A stretch of DNA of 64,000 nt from Hericium rajendrae (Eukaryota > Basidiomycota > Agaricomycetes > Russulales > Hericiaceae). Below the pieces are notes generated by a model that ran no database searches, was not told the origin of the DNA, and worked only from the letters and a program-made list of their open reading frames with translations. The stretch spans positions 310,001 to 374,000 of the forward strand of contig CM065883.1 of assembly GCA_033439255.1 (NCBI GenBank), given 5' to 3'. Shown in pieces: positions 54,931-64,000 of this stretch; within the stretch, counting starts at the first letter, position 1; every line of letters begins with the position of its first letter. The translations under genes and the position numbers were made by a program.

Positions 54931-56646
54931 TTAGGACAAAAAACCTCGAATTGCTCCACCGACGTTCTGCACGTCGAGCCTAAACAGGAAATCATGAGAC
55001 GAGACTCAAATGAGGATAATTTCACTTACAGGAAGGTATCATGGCCCCATACGCCACCCAGTTCGTAGTACGATACACGCTCATTCCCCGCCATCCGCAG
55101 CGCATCAGCCAACTCGCGCTGCTGTTCGACCGTGAATAAGATGTCGCTCTGCACGCCCAGTACAAGCACGGGGATATTCTGGAGTGGCACGAGGCCTGCG
55201 GCGAGGTCGGGCAGGTGCGGCGCTGGATTCGGCGGTGGGGGATGCGATTTTAAACCTGAATGGGACGATAGAGACGCAGGCTGGGGCGGCGACACATCAT
55301 TGTCTGGGGGAGTAGATGAGGGCGCAGGTGGGGTTAGGTTGAGGGAGGTCAGAGCGGGAAGGGTCATATCGAATAGGTCCATTGCTTTGGATATGTAGAT
55401 GAGCGAGTTAGCATCATATTTGAGACAGAATTGTTCGCCCTATACATCGTTCTGTAAGTGACAACTCTGAGTGACTTAAGGGTTAGTTACCTGATGGTCA
55501 AGGTAAGTCTCGATGAGAAAATCAGGGCAGAGAGCAGGTTGTCGTGGGAGCGACAGATCCCGTGCCCTGTCCTCGCCAGGAAGCTCGCGGACTTGCCGCC
55601 CAAAGCGGATGTCCCATTCTGGCCCAGAACGATACGTGATCGTTGCGATTTCTGGGAAGACTTAATAAAGGATACATGAGCACAGAATGGTGAGCTTACG
55701 ACGAGCGAGCTTGAGACCAGTATGCGGGGGAAGACCATCATAGTAGAACCCCTTATTCCAGTTGGGATCCGCCATGAGAACTGTGAACAACTAAATAATG
55801 AGTCCTTGGGAAGTGTCTTCAGACTACGTACCGCTTCGTTGCGCAAAGCGCATCGCAATACTACTCGGATTGCTCCGTGCAGTACCACTGATGCTCACAA
55901 TTTTTCCTACTCGATCAGGGTGCATCCACCCTGCTGCCAAACTCTGCATCCCGCCCATAGAGCAACCGACACTCGCGTAGAGTTTCTCCACCCCAAGATG
56001 ATCCAGCAACGCAAACTGCGCCCGCACCATGTCGAAAATCGAGATGATTGGGAACCGCGTTGCATACGGCTTGCCCGCAGGGTCTGTGGGGTCGGGCGAC
56101 GCGGGTCCCGTGGTGCCGTAACACCCTCCCAGCACGTTCGTGCAGATGATGAAGAACTGGTTCGTATCGAGTGGGCGGCCCGGTCCGATGAACTTCTCCC
56201 ACCAGCCCGGGGCAGGGATTCAGGGATGTGGAGGCGGCATGTGAGGATGCAGAAAGACCAGTGTGGAGGAGGATAACGTTGTCGCGAGCGGGTGAGAGGG
56301 TGCCCCATGTCTCGTATGCGATGTCCATTTCAGGGAGCGGCTCGAAGTACGTGAGAGGGAGAGGCTGGCGGTGGTGGTACGTTTGGTAAGACTGGGGGGA
56401 AGGGCGGGCATATGGAACTTCAGGACCTGTATTGCACGGGTCGGGTGCGCGAGCGAGTGAAGACAGAATTCGAGACTGGCGCGCGGCATGCTGGTCGACG
56501 CAGGGAAAAGATGGGCGTTCGGCTCTGGCAGCGGTGTCGCGACATGGTATAGACGTCGACAGCTCTGCCCTCATCCACTGGCGCCCTGGCGAACGACCTG
56601 CAGTCTTGAGCCGTCGGACTACGTTTCGTGAAGTCGATGCGAGCAT
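54931..56646 (-). CDS. Mitochondrial-type serine/homoserine O-acetyltransferase (one apparent extra base)
   Basis: Alpha/beta-hydrolase-fold acetyltransferase of the MetX/Met2 family; the sequence details resemble fungal serine O-acetyltransferases that feed cysteine synthesis. Start at 56646 gives [19 protein letters not shown], a good mitochondrial presequence. Blocks: [73 protein letters not shown], nucleophile elbow [66 protein letters not shown], and [20 protein letters not shown] with the catalytic His. Frame breaks at 56205-56212, where one G too many (coding strand) separates NPCPG from WWEKF. Serine versus homoserine preference is inferred from overall resemblance. Confidence 0.83.
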
Positions 56647-57554
56647 TTTTCTGGGTCGGTATGTGTTGCTATAGTGCAAGCCAAGTGAGCCAAGTGTCCA
56701 CCAGTACGTCTCGATCTGAGTGGGGACAACGCTTGGTTAGCTTTAAGCGAGCCTTCGACGCGGATGACGAGCGTCGGGTTGACAAGAAGCACGAAGGATT
56801 GCGGGGAAGCATGATGACTCTGCCGTGAGGAGGACGGCATCGACGCGCGATGGCGAATCCATTGCTCATTTCTGCACCCACGTGACATTCCCTATGTCGC
56901 GCCACAAACGCGTCGCAGTAACTTTGTCGCGACCTGCCAGTCCCGTATGCGTCTGCCACGCGCCCGTCTATGGCTGGTAAGTCGTCCATTTGCATCATCT
57001 TGCGCACCACAGCGAATGCGGGGATGTACTTGAATCGTGGTAGCTGCTAGTCGTTATCTACATTTTCCAGCACGAATTTCGCGAGTCATGACAAGCGAGT
57101 CCCATTCAACTAAATGCCAGGACCAGTAGTCCATTCCTTCTGCCACGAGCATCAGGACATTGGTTTATGCACGTCAGTACTTCAGTATCTGGAGACGTCG
57201 ATTGAGTGTTTCTGCTGACACTCTTCTTTAGGCGCCGATAAGTATCACAGCCAGCATGCACCTTTAGAAGGTTTCTCATGAGTACCTGCATGCTGCTGCT
57301 TCGCGAATTGAATAATCTGCTGCCAGACAAGTTGCCCATCTTCTGGGACAGCAAAATTTGTTGACGTTATCAATCTGTTAACGCCGTCAGTGAACATCAG
57401 TGTTCTATAATGGTCATCAGCCTCTGTCTTCGAATGGGCCGCCATTCGACGTACCGATGCCGACCGTACTCGCCATAGAAAATGGGACATGGTATAAAGT
57501 GACTCGCATTCTGACGCGAAGCTGCATATTACGCCCAAATCTCTAGGCACTGAA
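56647..57554. other. Divergent promoter region
   Basis: About 900 bases between the starts of the acetyltransferase and the aldo-keto reductase. Minus-strand frames at 56669-57010 and 57245-57577 have no recognisable content. Confidence 0.5.
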
Positions 57555-59473
57555 ATGTCACAAGCCTCCAAACGCACAATTCCCTATGGTGAGCGCTTTT
57601 CCTCAAATCGTTAACGGATGTAACCAAGCCTCCTTTGTGTTTACCAGTTCATCTTGGGACATCCGGTCTGAAGATTTCTCGCATTATCTTGGGATGCATG
57701 TCCTATGGGAGTCCCGAATGGCAAAATTGGGTCCTTGGCGAAGAGGAAAGCATGAAGCATATCAAGGCTGCGTGCGTATTCCTTTCTATGTTTTTGATCT
57801 GTCCCGGTTGCTGATAGATCAATGTCAGATACGACCTTGGTATCCAGACGTTCGATACGGCCAACGTAGGTCCCCCGACGAGTTATGTGAACGAGACTGA
57901 TCCCCATTAGACATACTCCAATGGACTCTCCGAAGTTGTCCTTGGCAAAGCTATCAAGAAATATAACCTCCCTCGAGACGAAATTGTTGTCATGACCAAA
58001 GTACGCACGCCGTTATCGTCTGCGGAAATCCATCCCTAATAATGAGCGAAAGGTTTATTTTGCCGTTGGTGGCTCTGTTTGAAGAAGAATTTTGAATATG
58101 TGGTCTGGAATATTTTGAGAAGTATTTTATAATATCGAGCAGATATCAGAGGAATAAAAGAGGAATACATCCTTACACATGCTTTATTCCTGTTTTATTC
58201 CTCTAATATCTGCAACAGTTCTTGTGAAAATTTTCATGGTTTTATTAGAAAGTACTTCTCAAAGTAATCATAGCAGTCCTTGACAAGTATTAGACCACAT
58301 ATCCAAAATTACTTCATCAAATATTCTAGATTTTTATAGGTCTTTGCCCACAGTGAGAAGAGGTCTGGTTTGGCAATATCGATAGCAAAGGATATATCAA
58401 TCAGCACGGCCTAAGTCGCAAGCACATTTTTGAGTCCGTCAAGCATAGCCTGGAACGTCTGCAACTCGATTACGTCGACGTTCTTCAATGTAGGTAGAGA
58501 GTCAAACCGTCAATTTTCTTGTTAATCAACGGTGATGCTTTCAGGCCATCGTTTTGACCCCGAGACCCCGATCGAAGAAACGGTAATTGAATCTGGCCGT
58601 GCTCGAGACATGCGTTTTCATTTTTTTTTATTTGGCAGATGCAAGCCTTGCATGATGTCGTGAAGGCGGGCTACGTGCGCTATATCGGCATGAGCTCTTG
58701 CTATGCCTGGCAGTGTGAGTCCTCTTGCGTATCTTAATTTGTTTTGCGGGCAATTTATGTTTCTCCCCATGATAGTCCAAGCTATGCAAAGTATGTTCCT
58801 TATCATGGTCATCAATATGGAGTATGGATTAATTACGCACATTTAGACTACGCCATCAGCCACAACTTGACACCGTTCATCTCGATGCAGAACCACTACA
58901 ATTTACTGTACCGTGAGGAAGAGCGCGAGATGATGCCTACGCTCAAGGTACCCATTCCTTCTTTGGATTCCGTCACTATTAGACTCACATTTTGTCCACC
59001 GTAAGCACTTCGGCGTCGGTTCTATTCCTTGGTCCCCTCTGGGGCGCGGCGTCCTCACGCATCCCTTCGGCCGGAAAACAGCCAGAACTGGCTCCGATAT
59101 GTTGGTCTTCAACTCGATGTGTTCTCTCGCGCGATGCTAACTTCCTTCATACCCACAGAGGCATCGAATTCCTCTACAAGGACACGCAGACGATCGTCGA
59201 TCGGTACCATGGCTTCTGCACTCACATCATCAATCCAGCTGAGACATTGCCCACAGTGTCGAGGAACTCGCGAAGAAGAAAGGCGTCAGCATGGCGCAGC
59301 TCTCGCTCGCATGGATCCTGAGCAAGGACATCGTCTCTGCGCCGATCATCGGCACGACATCCCTCGAGAAGCTGCAGGACACCGTTGGCGCCTTGGATGT
59401 CCACTTGACGGAGGAGGAGGTCAAGTATCTGGAAGAAGCGTACACGCCCCGCGCGATTGCTGGCCATTATTAA
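57555..59473 (+). CDS. Aldo-keto reductase
   Basis: NADPH-dependent AKR, TIM-barrel fold, similar to fungal aryl-alcohol/YajO-type reductases. Start at 57555 (MSQASKRTIPY). Exons join as VHLGTSGLKISRIILGCMSY, AAYDLGIQTFDTANTYSNG (catalytic Asp/Tyr pair D...Y), LPRDEIVVMTKVYFAV|EEVW, GLSRKHIFESVKHSLERL (catalytic Lys in MTK), and LDYVDVLQ before HRFD (catalytic His). The chain continues GYVRYIGMSSCYAWQFQAM, FISMQNHYNLLYREEEREM, HFGVGSIPWSPLGRGVLTHP, MAQLSLAWILSKDIVSAPII and GTTSLEKLQDTV. It ends YTPRAIAGHY. Frame is intact through all exons. One intron (58069-58357, 289 nt) is about five times the usual length because it contains a MITE. Confidence 0.9.
58078..58321. mobile_element. 244-bp foldback MITE inside an intron
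   Basis: The two ends are imperfect inverted repeats. TTTGAAGAAGAATTTTG then AATATGTGGTCT on the left pairs with the complement of AGACCACATATCC then AAAATTACTTCATCAAA on the right. The inner parts (AGAGGAATAAAAGAGGAATA versus TTTATTCCTGTTTTATTCCT) also pair, so nearly the whole element can fold back. It is AT-rich against GC-balanced surroundings and has no coding capacity. It lies wholly inside an aldo-keto reductase intron. I could not identify a clear target-site duplication. Confidence 0.88.
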
Positions 59474-59829
59474 GCCGCCTTTCCGCAGATACTTCTCGCA
59501 TGTGCCCTTTATTGATGTAATCCCATTTCAGAGCTGTACTGAACTATGCAAATGTTTCCAAATGTCCATATAACTCTACAGACGTAGAACATAGCAGTGT
59601 GAAGCTAGACAATGACAAGAATCCAGCTCGTGGGTAGCCTAATTGAAAAGACTCCGGTGTCACGATACCTCGAAAGATCATGTGAGGACTGGTATAATAT
59701 AAGTACGGGCTCAGTAAGCTAACTGTCCGGAAGAAAAGTGCAAGAAGACATGAGGCGTTGAAGCCAACCGAACTTCGCGTCTACAGGTTTGTGGGCAGGT
59801 ATCGCCGACTCAGGACGAGCTGATTCATC

Positions 59830-61959
59830 TCATACCGCTTTCTCACCCCGCGGACGGAATATTAACCGACACTCGCCGCTAGCAGGGAACAAAATCTGCG
59901 ATCGGCATACGCATGAGCATAATCAATGGCGCGTCACTAAGGTTGACACTCACGAAGAGCTCCCGCATCGCCATGCTCTTCTCGGTCGTCTCAGCGGGCG
60001 CCACGACATCGAAATTGCTCACGACCGCCGCAACGACGAAGCGCAGCATCATCTGCGCGAGGTTCATGCCGCCGCACATGCGCGACCCGAGCCCGAAGGG
60101 TATCATCTGCTGCGCCATCATCGCCCCGCTCATCGTTCGTTCCGCGGTGTCGCCGAGCCAGCGGTCCGGGTTGAAGAGCTCTGGCTCCGGAAAGATGTAG
60201 GGATCGCGGTGTAGCGACCAGCTTTGCGTTGCGATGATTGTTCCTGGGGGTAGAGGAATGCCGAGCAGGTCGAACTCGGGCGTCGACTCCTTCGACTGCG
60301 AGTTGATGGCAGGTTCGGGCACGACACGTTCTAGTAAACTTGGGCCAGCACTATGGGTGCGCAGGCCTGACATACAAGCGAACCACAGGTGAGTTCGCAT
60401 GCGTCTCACTATTATGCGTATTTGACATGCCTTCCTTGATGAAACCGTTGAGGTATGGCAACTTGTTGAGCACCGCGATGTCAGGAAACGCTCTTCCTGA
60501 ACCTTCACCATCAGGCATGGCTGCATCTAGCTCTGCACGTAGCTGGGTCATGATATCATTCCGCCTGCTGAGCTCCCAGAATAGGTACGCGAGAGTCATC
60601 GCCGTCATGTCAATGCCTGCGAGGCTGTAGGGCGTGTCTCGTAAATGAGACAATCATTGACGACCACCCCGGCTTACAGTTGTCCCATGGTCTCTGCAAT
60701 GATCTCCCCGTCGGACATCTTTTCAGGTGACGTAGGCGGAGTTTGTAGAAATCGCTCCAGAAGTGGTATTTTCTCGACTTTGACATGGTCATTGCCATTC
60801 TGGATCTTTCCCTCTTCAGCCTGTACGCGCTTACGGATATCCTCGAGCCTTGCTGTGACGAACTGAACAATTTATAAATACGAACCTGTCAAGTGTGGAA
60901 CCGGTCATGCGCGCCATTTACATACCTGGGTGACGATGCTCTCAGATTGACAAAACTGGTTCCATCGTTTGTTTGGGATGCAGCACAGTGCATTCCACAT
61001 CCAAGCAGGAAACCTGCCGCGCTGCGATGTAATCCTTTTCACTGATCATATCATTCGAAAAAGTTTCGGTGCTAACCATATCACAAAATTCTGGCATGTC
61101 ACTGAGGGCGACGGATAGCAGGTCGGGCACGTCAGTGTCATCGTCGAATGTTTTCGCCCAAGTGGCTAGTGCTTCTCCGCGAACGCCAGAAGATATGAGA
61201 CACATGACGTCGATAAGCAGCTGGGGGAAGAGCTCCAGACAGTTCACGGGTTTTCGACCATAGATGGTCCTGAGAATCTGTGAACAAGGACGAGTAAGGG
61301 CTCGTTCGAGATATCGGCGTAGTATTTGCTGACGTTCACAAACTGAACAGCATGCTCATCAATCTCCGGCCCATACAAGGAAAGGTTCGCGGTGGTATAG
61401 TGCTTTGTGAAAGCTTTCCTCCGCAGGGCGTGCACGGACCCAGAGAGAATATTTATTCTGCAGGCTGTGGTCAGTATCTTTGCATGTGGGAAGTCAGATG
61501 ACTGACGATTGGTCGTGCCCGTTCCTTCCAAACCATCAGCGAGAATCATCAGCGACCTGACTCGGTGCGACGTGGTATGTATTTGACTTACATCTTGAAA
61601 CCTTGGTAAACCGTGCTCTTGTCGAAGTTGCAGTCGACATACACATCCCTCGCTGCACCCGCATCGTTGAACACGACTCTGCGTGGTCCAACGCGAACCA
61701 CAGGGCCATACTTCTCGAATAATGCGTCAACAGCCATGGCCTGGCGAAAACAAAGCCTGTGCCCAGTCAGCCATATGTTGGAGATGACGGCATACCAAGG
61801 CCCGGCGACATCGCGTAAGGGGGAGAAGTAGAGCTCGTAAATGGCCTTCTGGACGGCATAAAGGACAAGAAGGGTGGTGGTAATATGGATAGAGTAGTTA
61901 TAGATGGTAGTCCATGCGTCCGATGCAGGGAAGCTCACAAAGCTCGAGATGAGCTCCAT
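59830..61959 (-). CDS. Cytochrome P450 monooxygenase, copy B
   Basis: Same family as the P450 at 47395, on the opposite strand and with frame intact as far as I could follow. Start at 61959 (MELISSFVSFPASDAW) with a hydrophobic anchor (IHITTTLLVLYAVQKAIY). Then LYFSPLRDVAGPWYAVISNI, FEKYGPVVRVGPRRVVFND, GSVHALRRKAFTKHYTTANL and the I-helix AGIDMTAMTLAYLFWELSRR. The K-helix ExxR is EGLR, then LLERVVPEPA, GIPLPPGTIIATQSWSLHR, haem loop FGLGSRMCGG, and a final exon ILFPASGECRLIFRPRGEKA with the stop at 59830. Around ten short introns. The substrate is unknown. Confidence 0.88.
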
Positions 61960-63534
61960 GGTGCGAGCTGGTGGTGGTGGCAGACTGGGGAATATGGATA
62001 TGTGCTGCCGTCGCCCGCAGCACCTAAAAGACTGGATCTGGGACAGCAGAGTCCATGAGCAGGAATTTGGAAGCAGTATTTCACTCGTAACCAAGCCAAC
62101 AACGGAAAATGCTCACTCGGCGTCTGAATGTAGAAATGCTGTTGTGGATCGAGCGCAGCACTGCGGACTGCGTCAGAGGCGGGGCTGCGTGAATTGCAGT
62201 CTTCGTTGACGGTCGTGCCTTGCCTGCGAATTGGCGATCGTGGCGATGCTGTGTTGCTGAAGGCACTATAGTTGATCAGTCAAGTCAAGTGACGCTCCAG
62301 TGAAGCTCGATACGGTCTTCCGTGTGAGGTCAGCAAGAGACCGCGTAGTCCTATTTCCGTCAGCAGCAGTGCCTTAACGCCTCCATACGACCAATAAGTT
62401 AGCCTGCAATGTGTGGGGTACGTGCATCTAGTGGTGTTGGCAGAACGCTGCCAGTCTGCCACCCGGTACTGCCACCCTGGCGATCGCCACCTGGCAGAAT
62501 GGCAATCGCTGGGAGGGCTGGCAGAAGATGGCAGATATAAAATATTTTGTTACTAATTCCCGTATCAATATATCAGTCCGGGACCTTGTTTCGGTCCTGG
62601 ACTGCTTCGCTGCCTGTTCTTCTCGTTCTCCTGTTCCGATGGCTGGAAACTGCAGTGGTGGGCGTAAATTTGGGTTACTTGCTCAGCAAAACATCACGAA
62701 ACTTGAACTCTCAGTCCATATTAGACTAATTAACTGAAGTTAAGTGTTCGAATGCTGCTCAAGACGTGCAAAGGATGGTCAGTTTCTGTCCCGCGCAGAA
62801 AGTAAACATGGTGCACACGGCCTGTCTCACGACATAAATGCTCGTCAACACCGGGGACCCGAAAATGGTGTTGCTAGAGCTTGGGATTTGGTTTTACAAT
62901 GCTGTCGACACACTAAATACGAGTTAGCTATGCAAATATGCAATTTTTGCAATTGCCAGTTCTGCCAGTCTGCCACCAACTGCCAGCGGAAATTTTTGGG
63001 TGTTCTGCCAACTGCCGGCAAAATTCGGGCTGGCGAATTCTGCCCACAGCACTACGTGCATCCAGCAATGACGAGGATCATTTGTGGTACAGGGTCTTTT
63101 GAGAGCGCGGGGCATCCGAATGGTCGGGAAGATCCGAGTCGAGATACATCTTGCTAGACATCGTCCAAACCGGTGGATCGGCCTGCGGCGTGCATATTGG
63201 ATACGAACAAGCCAAGGTTCGAGATCTGCTGAATAGCGGAGGTATCCAATTCCAGAGACATTGAAAGCCGTTCAACGTGAACGATATAAAACATTGTCAA
63301 AGACATAGCTCTGGCAGGCGCTAACGTGGCCCGCGAGATGATTAGCTAATCAAGCGCCCGTAGAGATGAGCTTCCTCTTTCGTCGAACCCTTCTATCATC
63401 GAGACCTCAGCCAGCTTCAACAGCTCAAGCTCATACCTAATCGTAAGCAAGGTTCAAGCAGACCGTAAACGACAGCTGATGATATTATAGTCATATTTTC
63501 CGTTTATTGCTACCGAATCCAGAGAAAACCCATC
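61960..63534. repeat. Spacer with CTGCCA/TGGCAG arrays at both ends of a 0.5-kb interval
   Basis: CTGCCA, TGGCAG and close variants recur in two clusters, about 62437-62530 and 62945-63045. Between them lies AT-richer sequence with no recognised gene. The arrangement (subterminal short repeats in both orientations bracketing about 0.5 kb) resembles the ends of a DNA transposon remnant. The rest of the spacer shows nothing. Confidence 0.5.
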
Positions 63535-64000
63535 ATGAACCGAATATTCGGCACGTCTTCCAGCAAGAAGTCAAAACCGACCCTGCAGGACGCTATTGCA
63601 TCTGTGAGTGCTTGGGCTGACTGTTTTGCGTCTCTCTTGAACTGAACAAAACATAGACAGATGCACGTGTAGGATCCATTGAAGTGAAGATTAGGAAGCT
63701 GGACGGGGAGCTCGCGCGGTACAAGGAGCAGATGAGCAAGCTACGGAATGGTCCGGGCAAGGTGAGCGTCATTCACTCCGACACGTCTGCTACGTCCGCT
63801 ACGTCCGCTAACGACGGCTGACATTGCTAGGATGCAGTACAGCAGCGCGCATTGCGCACGCTTAAGCAGAAACGCATGTACGAGGCACAGCTCTCCCAGC
63901 TCACGCAACAGACGTTTAACATGGAATCCACGGCGCTTGCGACTGAGAACCTGCGGAACACCATGGCGACTGTCGATGCTATGAAGGTGGCGAACAAGGA
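63535..64000 (+). CDS. VPS60: ESCRT-III protein Vps60 (CHMP5), 5' part
   Basis: Vps60/CHMP5 acts late in ESCRT-III function at endosomes, with Vta1/Vps4. Exons 63535-63603, 63657-63761 and 63831 onward give [53 protein letters not shown] and [20 protein letters not shown]. The last part in view is [20 protein letters not shown]. The window ends inside exon 3. The second intron contains a short TACGTCCGC tandem run. Confidence 0.93.

Overview
The window is nuclear DNA of a filamentous basidiomycete, most likely an Agaricomycete. Genes are densely packed on both strands and split by many short GT-AG introns of about 45-60 nt. Divergent gene pairs share short promoters, and the core proteins (TAF4, RPL10A, TOM7, eIF3f, Did2, Vps60, Svp26, UreF) are of fungal type. 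Several gene families, including two related P450s, an OMT family protein, a zinc-finger tyrosine recombinase and F-box-like proteins, are ones I associate with Agaricomycetes. All functions are inferred from reading translated exons; no database was searched.

Layout. 1-1.4 kb: nothing recognised. 1.4-6.5 kb: PAF-acetylhydrolase-like esterase (-), TAF4 (+), HAD sugar/glycerol phosphatase (-). 7.7-10.9 kb: a 1.6 kb tandem duplication carrying two alpha/beta hydrolases. 11.5-16 kb: aldehyde dehydrogenase (-) divergent from an MFS transporter (+). 16.2-21.1 kb: ESCRT-III Did2/CHMP1 (-), SVP26 (+), a presequence-bearing protein with a conserved GFADQVGGQSA motif (+), RPL10A (-). 21.7-33.4 kb: accessory region with a truncated F-box-like gene, a tRNA-Thr 5' half, a large zinc-finger tyrosine recombinase gene (-), a small coiled-coil gene (+), an intact intron-containing tRNA-Thr, and nearly 4 kb of degenerate repeats. 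34.2-45.4 kb: a broken F-box/nucleotidyltransferase-like gene, TOM7 (-) divergent from eIF3f (+), UreF (-), a second GFADQVGGQSA protein (+) and a Ser/Arg-rich protein (-). 46.2-46.9 kb: a non-coding element built on TGGGACAC words. 47.4-62 kb: P450 (+), O-methyltransferase (+), APH-like protein (+), Ser/homoserine O-acetyltransferase (-), aldo-keto reductase with a MITE in one intron (+), second P450 (-). 63.5 kb to the end: the start of VPS60/CHMP5 (+).

How the genes fit together. Most are unlinked housekeeping genes. Two stretches could be functional neighbourhoods: the P450-OMT-AKR-P450 block (possible small secondary-metabolism cluster) and the hydrolase-ALDH-MFS block. The most unusual structure is the recombinase gene at 22.4-29.1 kb, flanked by direct repeats of the 5' half of tRNA-Thr(AGU). 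Each repeat ends exactly at the tRNA intron position.

Quality warning. At least eight otherwise conserved genes, including essential eIF3f, contain one-base frame breaks. Several lie in homopolymers, so uncorrected sequencing indels are likely and pseudogene calls should be made cautiously.
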